From assembly GCA_004375715.1 (NCBI GenBank), contig SOKP01000163.1, positions 1 through 42,402 on the forward strand: DNA of 42,402 bases. The letters run 5' to 3'. A model generated the notes under the pieces. The model ran no database searches. It had not been told where the DNA came from and saw only the letters and a list, made by a program, of their open reading frames with translations. The number at the start of each line of letters is the position of its first letter. The stretch's first letter is position 1. The DNA is from Promethearchaeota archaeon. GTDB lineage: Archaea; Asgardarchaeota; Lokiarchaeia; Sigyniarchaeales; SOKP01. Shown here one piece after another: positions 1-9,550 of the stretch. A program made the position numbers and the translations under genes.

Positions 1-2
1 AA

Positions 3-836
3 TTTGACAAACTTTTTATTGGGGGAGAAGGTACGCTGGGAATAGTAACAAAAGCAACGCTAAAAATTTGGCCCTACCCTGAAAAAAGAACGTACATATC
101 TTACGCGTTCCCAACTTTTGAGGATTCTTTAGAAGCTACGAGACAAATATTAAGACAACAAATTTTTCCCGCAGTTATACGAATTTACGATGCTGATGAA
201 ACATACAGACATTTTGGTCATATAGAAGAAGCTAAAGACAAGGTTATGGTTGTATTTATTTGCGAAGGTATCGGAAGGCTCGTCGATCTTGAAGAACAAA
301 TTACAAAAGAGACATGCGAGAAGAATAATGGCGTTGAATGTGGCGAAGAACCAGTTGAGCACTGGTTTGAAACTAGATTTAAAGTAACAGATACATCATC
401 AACTCCAACCTTTCAAATGGTTTTCGATACCATTGAAATTGGATTTTTATGGGATAAAGCGGCAGACATGTATCATTCTGTAATAGAAGCTACAAAAAAA
501 GTGAAAGGTATTGTAATGATAACTGCCCATGTATCACACTTTTATCCTAATGGAGTAGGATTTTATTTTACTTTTGCTGGAGTTCCTCCAAAAGAATTAA
601 CCGACCTTGAATTTTACCAAGAAGTATGGGATACGGTTGTTAAAACGGTAGAGGATTGCGGTGGATCATTTGGGCACCATCACGGCGTTGGAATCAATAG
701 ATCTAAGTGGATGCCAGTGGAATGGGGAAAATCTTTTGATACTTTAAAAAGTATTAAGAAACTACTTGACCCTAATAATATTTTAAATCCAGGGAAAATT
801 TATGAAAGTCCTTGGAAAGAAAGAGGTGAGAATTAA
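3..836 (+). CDS. FAD-linked oxidase, alkylglycerone-phosphate synthase / GlcD type (5' truncated)
   Basis: The reading frame is open from base 3, so the start lies outside the window and only the C-terminal ~277 residues are seen. The first residues contain LFIGGEGTLGIVTKATLKI, the end of the PCMH-type FAD-binding domain. The C-terminal part carries GHHHGVG, the histidine-rich motif of alkyl-DHAP synthase and related flavoenzymes, and ends with LLDPNNILNPGKI, the usual C-terminal motif of the family (full length about 460-480). The stop is directly followed by the GTG start of a CCG-domain Fe-S protein. Such pairs (GlcD/GlcF, GlpA/GlpC, lactate or 2-hydroxyacid dehydrogenases) pass electrons from the flavin to iron-sulfur centres. 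Substrate is uncertain: the HHH motif suggests an alkylglycerone-phosphate or glycerol-phosphate-like compound. An internal ATG at 246 is not the start because the conserved FAD motif lies upstream of it. Confidence 0.85.
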   Translation, partial: FDKLFIGGEGTLGIVTKATLKIWPYPEKRTYISYAFPTFEDSLEATRQILRQQIFPAVIRIYDADETYRHFGHIEEAKDKVMVVFICEGIGRLVDLEEQITKETCEKNNGVECGEEPVEHWFETRFKVTDTSSTPTFQMVFDTIEIGFLWDKAADMYHSVIEATKKVKGIVMITAHVSHFYPNGVGFYFTFAGVPPKELTDLEFYQEVWDTVVKTVEDCGGSFGHHHGVGINRSKWMPVEWGKSFDTLKSIKKLLDPNNILNPGKIYESPWKERGEN

Positions 837-2096
837 GTGGCTGAGATTTTAAAGAAATATAAATGGATGGGTCCAATCATTCAAAAAATGGATCGTGATA
901 CCAAAAAAGTGTTCATGAAAAGTTTTCGAATGCGCGATAAGAACTTTTTTCCTGAAGGGGATTATAAAGCTGATGTTAAGAACTTAGTAAATTGTATGCT
1001 TTGTCCAAACATGTGTAGGTTCGATTGCGGAACACTTCAAGCATCTCAGAAAGAAACAATGAGTCCAGCCTATAAGGCAAGAATTGGGTATTATCTAACA
1101 ATTGGAAAAATAGATTATAATGATTCAGAGTTTGTAAATTTGATGTATAAATGCACGAATGAGGAGAATTGTAAAGTATGGTGCCCATTTGGATTTTCAG
1201 TCGTATCACTACTTGAGACTGTACGAGATGATATTAACGCGAAGGGTTTCATGCCAGATTATTGTAAGGAACAAGTCAAGAAGTTGAAAGAATCTAATAC
1301 AATCGAAGGATACAACATTTACGAAACTTATAAAGAAAATGGAATAGAGAATATCGAAACTGATGGAAATGATGATGTTTTTTATTACCTTGGATGTGAA
1401 TCAATGAAATTCCCAGAAGTCATAAAAGCTAATATGAATATATTGAAAAAAGCAGGAATTAAATTCTCTACCAATCTTGACAGTAAGGTTTGTTGTGGAA
1501 GTCCATTATTTAACATAAGAGATTTAACCACAGCAAAAGATTTTGCTGAAAGAAATAGGAGTTTAATCGAATCAACAGGTGCTAAAATTATTGTCTCAGA
1601 CTGCCCCGGATGTATCTTGACGCTTACTAAAAGATATGAGAGTATTGGAATTAAAATTGATAAAAAAATAATTCACATTGTCGAATATATTAAAAAATTG
1701 TTAGATGAAGGAAAAATAGAGCCAACAAAAAATATACCAGATGATTTGAAAAAAGTAACGATTCACGATCCTTGCCTTATTGCGAGAAATATGGAAGATA
1801 CTTCATCTATTAGAGAGATTCTCGGTAAGATCCCAGGTCTGGAATTGGTAGAACCAAGATTTAATAAAGAGGACGTCCATTGTTGTGGTTGGAGCGGAAC
1901 AGCTCATTGGGCCGATAGGGATTTAGCAATTAAAGAAGCAACGATACGGGTTAGTGAATTAAAGGACACAGGAGCGGAAGTTTTTGTATCTGCATGTCCA
2001 TTATGTGAATTAGGTTTGGCTTATGGGCTTAAAGAAGATGAGAAAGAAAAGATTAAAATAGTAGATGTGTCTGAATTACTAAATAAAGTACTTTAA
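837..2096 (+). CDS. Fe-S oxidoreductase with two CCG domains (GlpC/GlcF/HdrD-like)
   Basis: A 419-residue protein. The N-terminal part has ferredoxin-like cysteine clusters (CMLCPNMCRFDC, then CTNEENCKVWC) expected to bind [4Fe-4S]. Two cysteine-rich CCG domains follow: the first with YYLGCES, KVCCGS and CPGC, the second with HDPC, HCCGW and CPLC. This is the arrangement of heterodisulfide-reductase subunit D, GlpC and GlcF, which take electrons from a flavoprotein partner. No membrane segment is evident. The GTG start at 837 abuts the upstream stop and is preceded by GAGGTGAG at 823-830, so the two genes are translationally coupled and probably form one complex. The electron acceptor (quinone, disulfide or another carrier) cannot be told from the sequence. 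Confidence 0.88.
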   Translation: MAEILKKYKWMGPIIQKMDRDTKKVFMKSFRMRDKNFFPEGDYKADVKNLVNCMLCPNMCRFDCGTLQASQKETMSPAYKARIGYYLTIGKIDYNDSEFVNLMYKCTNEENCKVWCPFGFSVVSLLETVRDDINAKGFMPDYCKEQVKKLKESNTIEGYNIYETYKENGIENIETDGNDDVFYYLGCESMKFPEVIKANMNILKKAGIKFSTNLDSKVCCGSPLFNIRDLTTAKDFAERNRSLIESTGAKIIVSDCPGCILTLTKRYESIGIKIDKKIIHIVEYIKKLLDEGKIEPTKNIPDDLKKVTIHDPCLIARNMEDTSSIREILGKIPGLELVEPRFNKEDVHCCGWSGTAHWADRDLAIKEATIRVSELKDTGAEVFVSACPLCELGLAYGLKEDEKEKIKIVDVSELLNKVL

Positions 2097-2151
2097 TAAG
2101 AAAAAGTTATTTTTAATTAATTTATGGAAAATAGAATTTAGAAGTGATTAA

Positions 2152-3615
2152 ATGAGCGATTTAATATGTGTTTTTGATGTTGGAACAACAGGTACAAGAA
2201 CTATGATTTTTGATCTAGACGGGAAAGAAATAGCTCGGGCTTATGAAGAGTATCCCTTTGTAGAACAACCAATTGGAATCTCAGAGCAGGACCCAATAAC
2301 ATGGTGGAATGCAATCAAAAGTACTTGTAGTAAAATTATGAAAAGTGGAATAATAGACCCAAATGACATAATTGGAGTTTCAGCAGCCTTTCAAAGGGCA
2401 ACCACGACTATCATTGATATTAATGGTGAAGTTTTGCATCCTGCACTGACATGGATGGACGAACGAGAGGTTACTGACTTTCAGGGTTTCCAAGAAGAGG
2501 GAGGATTACGAAGAGCAATCCCAAAGGTACTCTGGTTGAAAAATAACAAATCAGAATTATTTAATAAAACGTTTAAAATAATTGCTACAGACTCATATAT
2601 TTACATGAAATTATGTGGAGCGTGCGTAACAGAACCCACGAATGGAGTATATAGTATTTTAAACATGGAAACATTACAATGGGACGCTGGTCTTGCTGAA
2701 CAATACGATTTACCTCTAAATTTATGGCCTGAGCTTCATACACCAGGTGAAATAATTGGTGAGTTAACAAATGAAGCTGCAAAAAGTTTAGGGTTAAATC
2801 CAAATATACCAATCATAATGGGAGGCGGTGATCAACAATGTGCGGCTTTAAGTTTAGGAATAACTAATAAGGGGCAAGCAAAGGTGACCTTTGGGACGGG
2901 GACATTTGTGGATTTAATTGTTGATGGACCTATGAAACTTGTTGGTGATGTACCAATATTCTCCTTACCACATGTTATTAAGGGAAAGTGGGTTCTTGAA
3001 GGTACCATGCCTGGGACGGGAACGGCGTTGAAATGGTTTAAAAACAACTTCTCCCAGCTTCAAATCAAAGAATCTGAGGAATCAAATAAAAATATTTACA
3101 ATATTTTGACAAAAGAAGCAGAGAAGATTCGTCCCGGAAGCGCCGGGTTGCTATTCATTCCGTTGTATATATTTAGAAAAGGGACAATTCATGGATTAAG
3201 TTTAAATCACACAAGAGGCCATTTGATTAGAGCTATAATGGAGTCTGCTGTTTTAAGTGCTCAAATGTACCTGAATATATTAGAGGGCATGGCAAAAGTT
3301 AATATCGAGGAGTTGAAAGTAGATGGGGGTGGTATGAATAGTGATTTTTGGGCACAAATGGTTGCAGATGTTATGGGCAAGAAAGTAATGATTCCAGAAA
3401 TCAAAGATGGTGCTGCTTTAGGAGCTGCAATCTTAGCCTTCTATGGACTTGGTAAATATAACAGTATCGAAGATGCAATTGAAAAAATGGTAAGAGTTGC
3501 TGACATTAAAACTCCAAATAAAGAAAATTCAAAAATTTACAAAAAATTAGGCCGAATATTCATGTCCACTGTTCTTGAAGTAAACAGCAATAAACGTGTA
3601 ACGAAAAATTTATAA
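2152..3615 (+). CDS. FGGY-family carbohydrate kinase, glycerol-kinase-like
   Basis: A 487-residue protein with the FGGY fold: N-terminal phosphate-binding motif FDVGTTGTRTMIFD at residues 7-20, a substrate-site segment with QRATTTI and LTWMDER, and a C-terminal nucleotide-binding part with DGGGMNSDFWAQMVADVMG and DGAALGAAI. The length matches glycerol, xylulose and gluconate kinases. Because it follows an oxidase/Fe-S pair on the same strand after only 55 bases, glycerol or a related triose or ketose is a reasonable substrate, with the phosphorylated product oxidised by the partner enzymes. The QRATT segment is not the exact GQR motif of classical GlpK, so xylulose-type or orphan specificity remains possible. 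Confidence 0.85.
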   Translation: MSDLICVFDVGTTGTRTMIFDLDGKEIARAYEEYPFVEQPIGISEQDPITWWNAIKSTCSKIMKSGIIDPNDIIGVSAAFQRATTTIIDINGEVLHPALTWMDEREVTDFQGFQEEGGLRRAIPKVLWLKNNKSELFNKTFKIIATDSYIYMKLCGACVTEPTNGVYSILNMETLQWDAGLAEQYDLPLNLWPELHTPGEIIGELTNEAAKSLGLNPNIPIIMGGGDQQCAALSLGITNKGQAKVTFGTGTFVDLIVDGPMKLVGDVPIFSLPHVIKGKWVLEGTMPGTGTALKWFKNNFSQLQIKESEESNKNIYNILTKEAEKIRPGSAGLLFIPLYIFRKGTIHGLSLNHTRGHLIRAIMESAVLSAQMYLNILEGMAKVNIEELKVDGGGMNSDFWAQMVADVMGKKVMIPEIKDGAALGAAILAFYGLGKYNSIEDAIEKMVRVADIKTPNKENSKIYKKLGRIFMSTVLEVNSNKRVTKNL

Positions 3616-3635
3616 TTTCTTAAAAATTTAAAATA

Positions 3636-3647
3636 TTTCTTTTTTTT
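3636..3647 (+). terminator. T-rich terminator after the kinase gene
   Basis: An uninterrupted run of eight T residues (3640-3647) follows the kinase stop by about 25 bases. Archaeal transcription commonly ends at such U-tracts without a stem-loop. The downstream gene is convergent, so termination here makes sense. Confidence 0.4.
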
Positions 3648-3763
3648 AAGCCACCAATTTAACGGTGAAATTAAGGATCAGAAGGAATGTACTTTCCGTT
3701 TTAATCATTAATTCAATCATATTCTTACCGTCATCTGGTATTTCGTAAGTTATAGTTTTTTCA

Positions 3764-6436
3764 TCAGCATTTGTATAGAAACCATTTTAAAGGCTTGTTC
3801 AGGTAACTTCTGCCACTCCAAATAATGCTATCATCTTCAATGGTGAATTCTTGTTCAATGCCATTTACTTCTAATTTAGAAATATCTTTAATCTCACTTT
3901 CCTTCAGAGAAATTGAGATTTCCCAAATTCCTTCCTTTATTGGAGCATACCATCCAGAATAGCCATCTTTTGATTTTATGAACCCAAATAATTTAGATGA
4001 AAATTCATAATGTTCTTTTGGGAAAGTGGGAATAATTTTAAGTCCCTTTTTAGTAAATTTTACTCCAATTAACTTCGTTAATGAGTATAATGGCCATGCG
4101 TGAGGATGCAAATTAAAAACGGGAAAATCTGTCCATGCTACACCAACAATCCCAAGACCTTCATTATCATCACCTATAGGTTTACCAGTAAGAAGCTCTT
4201 CGTTAAATACAGTATGACCGTGATATTTAGAGAAATCAGAATTATAATTATCAGGCCCACTCCAGATTCCATACCATATTTCTGGAAAAATTTCGCCATG
4301 TAAAGCGAGAGAATTTTTTTTCCATTCATCCCAAGCCATTTCACCATCTACAAGAGATAATGCCCAAATTAGTGTACCATTGATTGAGGGCCATATCCCA
4401 GCGTTAAGACCTTGACCTCTTTTTCTAACGAAAGAATCAAATCCTTTACTTTGAAGCTTAGCACCGATTTTAGAAGGTTGCCGAAGTAATTCATCGATAT
4501 TCTTTACAAGAATCGATTTTTGTTCTTGATCTGCCGCATCGCCAATCATTGCCCAAGGCTGAGGTTCTAACCACATTTGGTCATCTCCAATCCATCCTAG
4601 ATCTTCAGATAGCCATGCGCGTCTAAACCAATTACCGGTCCACTGAGAATGTACCGCACTACATTGTATTTGTGAATAATTTAATGCGTGTTCTGCTATC
4701 TCAGTGTCACCAATAAAAGTTAACATTTCTGCATATAATTTTAATGTGTACGACGCCATAGCGGCGTTCAATACGCTTTCCGCTTCTTTTTGAATCAATG
4801 CACGCTTTTCGGGAGGAATAGATCCAAGAACAACTCCATCATTCCAATCCCCATTTGATAACTTCTGAAGGTTATGTCGTCCAATTCCAGTTCCCTTTAC
4901 AAAATGCCAATAACATCGTGCTAAAATTTCACGTATTGTGGCAGTATGGGCTTTTGGACCGTAAACAGGATAAATTGAGATGATCTCGTCGAGAAAATCC
5001 GTATCCCTGGTTGCAAGAATGTATTCACTAGTTAACCATAATAACCACATTTCTTGATCGCTAGGTTTAATTGGTAAAGGAATTAACTGACCACTTCCAG
5101 TAATACCATAGGGGATTTCACCACTCTTAGAAGTAGTTTTCAAAGTGTATCTTATAACATTCTTAACTATACCCGGGTTAATGTAAATAAAAGGGAGAGC
5201 ATGTTGTAGAGGATCGCGCGCAGCACCTTGGAAGCCAATGATATATTGATATACATGACCTTGAGAAAGGATGTGTTCTTTAAAATAGCTGTCATAGGTC
5301 ATAGCTCCTCTTAAATAATAGTAATGCCAAAAAACTTCACGGTCAACCCAAGTCTCATCCTTAATTTTAAATTTAATTCTTTCTTTTTTCCATTGTTCAC
5401 AAGATTTTATGAATGTGTTAGCAACATCCATTTCATATTTTTTTACAAGGCTTTCTATTTCAAATCCTTCTGGGATATATCCATATAAAAAATAGATCGT
5501 ACGAGTTTGTCCTGGTTGTAAATGGATTTTTTGCCCGAGAATCATTGCGCTCTCTTCTCCAGTAGCAGAAAGATCATTAGTCAAATTACCTTTAAGCATA
5601 TCGGGTAATGTTACTCCTCCTTTTCCAAAAAATCGAGACCCATTCGTGAATAATATATCTGGATAGCCATTTAACGAGACTAAAAATGTCACAGGTGGAT
5701 TTTTATCTTCAAATTCAGGTTTGGGATTCGACGGGTTTTTTCCCTCGTTATCATCTTCTAAAACTTTTGTTTCTTTAATCCCCTTCCCTTCCATGATATT
5801 TTCGAATTTGTGGATAAATTCTTGACTGAATTCTCTACGAATCGTAGTAGGATGTCTTGGATCCTTTTTAGTAAGAAATGCTAAATAAGCTTTTGAAGAA
5901 AATTGATACATGTTGCATCCCCAGTATTCAAACCACTTTAGATCAATCTCTACATCTTGATTGTTAGCTATTGTGATTTGAGAGATTAAAATTGGATCGT
6001 CCCCGAAAGGAGCGAATACAATTTGATCAATATTATAGTTAGTTGTTTTTACTTTTTTACGCAAATAACCAATTCCAAAAATTCTCTCAAACATTCTTCC
6101 ATTCCCTAGATAGTACGTACTTAAAATTGTATCTTTATCCTTTAAGTATCCAAATCCTCCAGCATAATAGTTTCGCTTAGGGTTATATTCATTTAAATAT
6201 TTAGGCCCTCCTTCGTCTTGTCTTACTTGAATATACCCATAATTTGACGAAACTGCTACTAACCTATCGTTACCAACTTGATGCAAATGTTCTGTTTCTG
6301 AACGCCACTCTTTGTGCATTGGAGTAATTGCTTTAGAATCATTTATTTGGTCACATGTATAGCGATATGCGGGCAATCCAAATTCATCTTCAATCCATTC
6401 TCCAAAGTAGCCAGAACCGTATGGTTTCTTTTTCAA
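3764..6436 (-). CDS. GH94-like glycoside phosphorylase (glycosyltransferase 36 family)
   Basis: An 890-residue cytoplasmic protein without signal peptide. The N-terminal part has the beta-sandwich domain of the family (YGYFGEW-type opening, then RYTCDQINDSK, YYLGNGRMFERIFGIGYLRKK). The catalytic (alpha/alpha)6 barrel contains FQGAARDPLQHALPF and SNGDWNDG; the DWND at residues 530-533 lies in the region of the general-acid aspartate of cellobiose phosphorylases. WLEPQPWAMIGD matches the conserved barrel segment after it. These enzymes split beta-glucosidic disaccharides or oligosaccharides with phosphate, giving a sugar-1-phosphate. The start is TTG at 6434-6436, with an AGGTGG about 11 bases upstream. 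The nearby GH3 glucosidase, sulfatases and oligosaccharide-type ABC importer support a glycan-degrading role. The exact disaccharide cannot be inferred. Confidence 0.82.
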   Translation of the reverse strand: MKKKPYGSGYFGEWIEDEFGLPAYRYTCDQINDSKAITPMHKEWRSETEHLHQVGNDRLVAVSSNYGYIQVRQDEGGPKYLNEYNPKRNYYAGGFGYLKDKDTILSTYYLGNGRMFERIFGIGYLRKKVKTTNYNIDQIVFAPFGDDPILISQITIANNQDVEIDLKWFEYWGCNMYQFSSKAYLAFLTKKDPRHPTTIRREFSQEFIHKFENIMEGKGIKETKVLEDDNEGKNPSNPKPEFEDKNPPVTFLVSLNGYPDILFTNGSRFFGKGGVTLPDMLKGNLTNDLSATGEESAMILGQKIHLQPGQTRTIYFLYGYIPEGFEIESLVKKYEMDVANTFIKSCEQWKKERIKFKIKDETWVDREVFWHYYYLRGAMTYDSYFKEHILSQGHVYQYIIGFQGAARDPLQHALPFIYINPGIVKNVIRYTLKTTSKSGEIPYGITGSGQLIPLPIKPSDQEMWLLWLTSEYILATRDTDFLDEIISIYPVYGPKAHTATIREILARCYWHFVKGTGIGRHNLQKLSNGDWNDGVVLGSIPPEKRALIQKEAESVLNAAMASYTLKLYAEMLTFIGDTEIAEHALNYSQIQCSAVHSQWTGNWFRRAWLSEDLGWIGDDQMWLEPQPWAMIGDAADQEQKSILVKNIDELLRQPSKIGAKLQSKGFDSFVRKRGQGLNAGIWPSINGTLIWALSLVDGEMAWDEWKKNSLALHGEIFPEIWYGIWSGPDNYNSDFSKYHGHTVFNEELLTGKPIGDDNEGLGIVGVAWTDFPVFNLHPHAWPLYSLTKLIGVKFTKKGLKIIPTFPKEHYEFSSKLFGFIKSKDGYSGWYAPIKEGIWEISISLKESEIKDISKLEVNGIEQEFTIEDDSIIWSGRSYLNKPLKWFLYKC

Positions 6437-6545
6437 TTTAATTTAAACCACCTTGAAATCATTAATAAAATTAATTTAATAACTTATATGTTAAATATTA
6501 TAAAATAAGTTTTCTTCATTTAATTGAATAGTTTATTATTCGGGG

Positions 6546-8075
6546 ATGTCTAAAATTAGCGAAAAAATGAATGTTTTGTTCATAATGACAGATCAACAGC
6601 GTGCTGATCACATGAGTTGTTCTGGAAATTCTATCTTGAAAACACCTAATCTAGATAAATTAGCGAGTGAAGGGGTTCGATTCACTAACGCATTTTGCTC
6701 CAACCCATACTGTATGCCTAATAGAGCAACTTTGCTTACAGGTTTATATCCTAATGTTCACGGAGTAAGGAGTAATGGGATGATATTATCTGAGGATATT
6801 CCTACAATAGCAAAAACTTTAGGAAAGGCAGGATGGAGAACTGCTGCTTTTGGAAAACTACATCACCAATATAATACGCTACCATTTCGAACGGAATATC
6901 AATCTGCAGAATCCTTTTATAACTGGGTTTTCCCGCCAGATAGATTTTACCCCGTGAGAGAAAATTTTCCTATTCCCTACTATGGATATCAAGAGGTGGA
7001 AACTGTTTTAGGGCATGGAGCGTGTTTGGCAGGACATTATTTAGAATGGCTGGAAGAGCGCGCACCCCACCTCGCTGAAAATATGAGAAATAGATGGAAA
7101 AATCTCGCTAACTTTTTTTCTGTATTTTGTGAACATGAGATACCAACTGAGCTATATTCCACCAATTATGTAGAGGAACGCACGATTGCTTTCCTTGAAC
7201 GGCACGCTAAAGGAGAATATGGGAATAAACCCTTTTACATACACTGTTCTTTTCCCGATCCTCACCAAAGTGTTTTTCCCCCTGGAAAGTACAAAGACAT
7301 GTATAAACCTGAAGATATAAAACTTCCTGCCAGTTTTGATAATATCAAAAATTTACATAATCATAAGTTTTTGGCACCTATAATTAATGTGATGCCTGGA
7401 GCAATTTTAAGAGAAACGACAGAAGAAGAAGCCAAAAAGTTTATTGCGTATACTTATGGGACCATAGCACTAGTTGACCATAGTATCGGTCGAATTTTAG
7501 CCTCATTAGAAAAATTAGGATATTCCGATAACACAATCGTAATTTTTACGAGCGATCATGGCGATTTTATGGGGGAGCATGGTTTATTATTTAAAGGACC
7601 CGCTCCATTCAACGGCGTACTTCAAGTACCACTCATAATTAAGGTTCCAGGCTTAACAAAATCAGCTGTTTCTAATTCATTAATAAGTTCAATTGATTTA
7701 CCAAAAACTGTTTTAAATCTATTAAACATTAGTAAACGGAAGCACCCCCCCGATATGCAAGGGTATAATATGACTCCCGTTCTAGAAAATCCTAATGTAA
7801 AAATTCGGGATTCTTGTTTGATAGAACATGATGATGAAGTTGGGCTAATTCAAGCAAGAGTAAGACATTTAGTTACAGAGGATTATAAATTAACATTATA
7901 TGAAGGAATAAGTGATTTCGGAGATATATATGATCGTAAAAACGATCCGCATGAATTACATAATTTATGGTACGAAAACAATTTTAAAGAAAAACGCTTT
8001 GAATTAGTAAATAAACTTTTTCAGGAAAATCTCAAGGCGCAAACTAAATATCCAAAAAGAATAGCTGGTACATGA
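6546..8075 (+). CDS. Type I sulfatase (Cys-type, formylglycine-dependent)
   Basis: A 509-residue alkaline-phosphatase-superfamily hydrolase. The active-site signature C-x-P-x-R reads CMPNRATLLTG, with the Cys at residue 56 expected to be oxidised to formylglycine by a maturase not found in this window. Metal ligands include Asp16 in MTDQQR and the SDHGDFMGEHG motif (Asp337, His338). There is no signal peptide, so the enzyme is probably cytoplasmic, which suits sulfated oligosaccharides imported before desulfation. It is divergent from the GH94 gene, with 109 bases between them. The ATG at 6546 directly follows GGGG, too close for a normal Shine-Dalgarno; an alternative start is the ATG at 6567 (MNVLFIMTD), which also keeps the whole domain. 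Confidence 0.9.
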   Translation: MSKISEKMNVLFIMTDQQRADHMSCSGNSILKTPNLDKLASEGVRFTNAFCSNPYCMPNRATLLTGLYPNVHGVRSNGMILSEDIPTIAKTLGKAGWRTAAFGKLHHQYNTLPFRTEYQSAESFYNWVFPPDRFYPVRENFPIPYYGYQEVETVLGHGACLAGHYLEWLEERAPHLAENMRNRWKNLANFFSVFCEHEIPTELYSTNYVEERTIAFLERHAKGEYGNKPFYIHCSFPDPHQSVFPPGKYKDMYKPEDIKLPASFDNIKNLHNHKFLAPIINVMPGAILRETTEEEAKKFIAYTYGTIALVDHSIGRILASLEKLGYSDNTIVIFTSDHGDFMGEHGLLFKGPAPFNGVLQVPLIIKVPGLTKSAVSNSLISSIDLPKTVLNLLNISKRKHPPDMQGYNMTPVLENPNVKIRDSCLIEHDDEVGLIQARVRHLVTEDYKLTLYEGISDFGDIYDRKNDPHELHNLWYENNFKEKRFELVNKLFQENLKAQTKYPKRIAGT

Positions 8076-8246
8076 ATTACACCAATAATTTTCTTATCAT
8101 AAATTCCTTAAGTTATTTTCAAATAATTTTGAAAGATGTTATTACTTAGCATATTTCATTTAAATCTCAATAGATTATTGACTGAATTTTTCTATGTGAT
8201 AAGAATCAATAAGTTTAAAATTTAGGATTCTAAGTAATAGTATAAT

Positions 8247-9404
8247 ATGAATAGTTTCGAACGCATGTGGACAGCATTAAATCTCGAAGAACCCGATAGA
8301 ATTCCAACTCATACAATAAATATTGATGGAAATGTTGCTGATAAGATTTTAAATAGAAAAACCACGGCGATTGACGATCTCGATGAGTTAGTTGAGAAAT
8401 ATCCCGACGACTGGCGTGAAAGAATCAACCCATTAGCTGCTAATATGCAAGCATCTTACTTTTCAAAAGCAATTAGAGCGGCTCACGCACTTGGTTTTGA
8501 TGGATGTGGGATAGGATTTGTGCCATTTATATGGGAAAGTAGAACAGAAATGATCGATATTTTTGGTAAAAAACATAAAGTAGAAGATATCGATGGTAAT
8601 ATATATCCTGATTATTACGGAGGAATGATAAAAGATAGAAAAGATTGGGACGCTTTTTCCAAGCCAGATTTTAAAAAAATATATAGCGATGCAAAAAAAT
8701 TTTATAAAAGAGTTTTAAGAAACTGTAAAGATATTAAAGAGGAAATTTGTTTCCCTGTTCAAAATCTTCTAACTTCTGTGTTTCCTCCTGTTTGGCAGGG
8801 TATGGGAATGAATTATTTTGCTCGAGCTTTAAAAAGTGATCCTAAATTAATCAAAGAACGCTTCGATTTCACTACTGAATATGCGTTAACCGTTTTTAAA
8901 GCGTATGCAGACTGTGGGGCAAAAATCTTTATTGAAGGAGGTGATTTAGCATATAGAGGGGGCTCAATGGTCCATCCAAAATACTACGATAAATACCTAT
9001 TACCATGCTATCAAGAGGTCTCTAACGCAATACACGACAGGGGTGGAAAGTATATGTTACATACAGATGGGGATATCACCGAACTCTTGGATTTTATTGT
9101 AGAATCTGGTTTCGATGGGTTACAATGCCTGGAACTCCCTTATGTAGATCCAATTTTAATTAAAAAGAAAGTAGGCGATAAATTATGTTTATCTGGCAAT
9201 ATCGATACGAGATATATTCTTGTAAAGGCAACAAAACCAGAAGTAGAAAAAGCGGTACTAGATGCAATTAATGCAATGGGAAAAGGGGGCGGTTACATGT
9301 TATCTCCTTCTAACTTTCATCCACAAATCTCTGTTGATCGCTTAAAGTGGATGCTTGATGCTGTCAACAGATTTGGAGTCTACCCTTTAAAAAATATCCC
9401 TTAG
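8247..9404 (+). CDS. Uroporphyrinogen decarboxylase (URO-D) family protein
   Basis: A 385-residue TIM-barrel protein. The opening MNSFERMWTALNLEEPDRIP is typical of the MtaA/CmuA/URO-D superfamily, and the C-terminal half has HTDGDITELLDFIVESGFDG, LCLSGNIDTRYILV and the glycine-rich GKGGGYMLSPSNFHP. True URO-D acts in tetrapyrrole synthesis; homologues such as MtaA and MtbA move methyl groups from corrinoids. The metal-binding HxCG motif of MtaA is replaced here by LHTDGD, so zinc-dependent methyl transfer is less likely, and the protein may act on another substrate. No corrinoid protein is adjacent. The 171-base gap before it shows no clear signal beyond AT-rich sequence. Confidence 0.8.
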   Translation: MNSFERMWTALNLEEPDRIPTHTINIDGNVADKILNRKTTAIDDLDELVEKYPDDWRERINPLAANMQASYFSKAIRAAHALGFDGCGIGFVPFIWESRTEMIDIFGKKHKVEDIDGNIYPDYYGGMIKDRKDWDAFSKPDFKKIYSDAKKFYKRVLRNCKDIKEEICFPVQNLLTSVFPPVWQGMGMNYFARALKSDPKLIKERFDFTTEYALTVFKAYADCGAKIFIEGGDLAYRGGSMVHPKYYDKYLLPCYQEVSNAIHDRGGKYMLHTDGDITELLDFIVESGFDGLQCLELPYVDPILIKKKVGDKLCLSGNIDTRYILVKATKPEVEKAVLDAINAMGKGGGYMLSPSNFHPQISVDRLKWMLDAVNRFGVYPLKNIP

Positions 9405-9517
9405 CTTATTTTTAACAATAAAAACATACTTGTGATTTAGATATAAGGAGTGTTAATACCAAAATAGCATTAGAAATTTAGTTTACTTAACTAACTGATT
9501 TTCAAACAAAATATTAG

Positions 9518-9529
9518 AAAAAAAAAAAA
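9518..9529 (-). terminator. U-tract terminator after the binding-protein gene
   Basis: A run of 12 A on the + strand, read as T12 on the minus strand about 20 bases past the stop of the solute-binding protein gene. This fits an archaeal intrinsic U-tract terminator. Confidence 0.5.
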
Positions 9530-9550
9530 TTGTTTTTTAGTTTAATTAAC

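Noticed and set aside
246-836. ATG at 246 as the true start of the flavoprotein
   Set aside because: The frame is open to the window edge and contains the conserved FAD-domain motif GGEGTLGIVT upstream.
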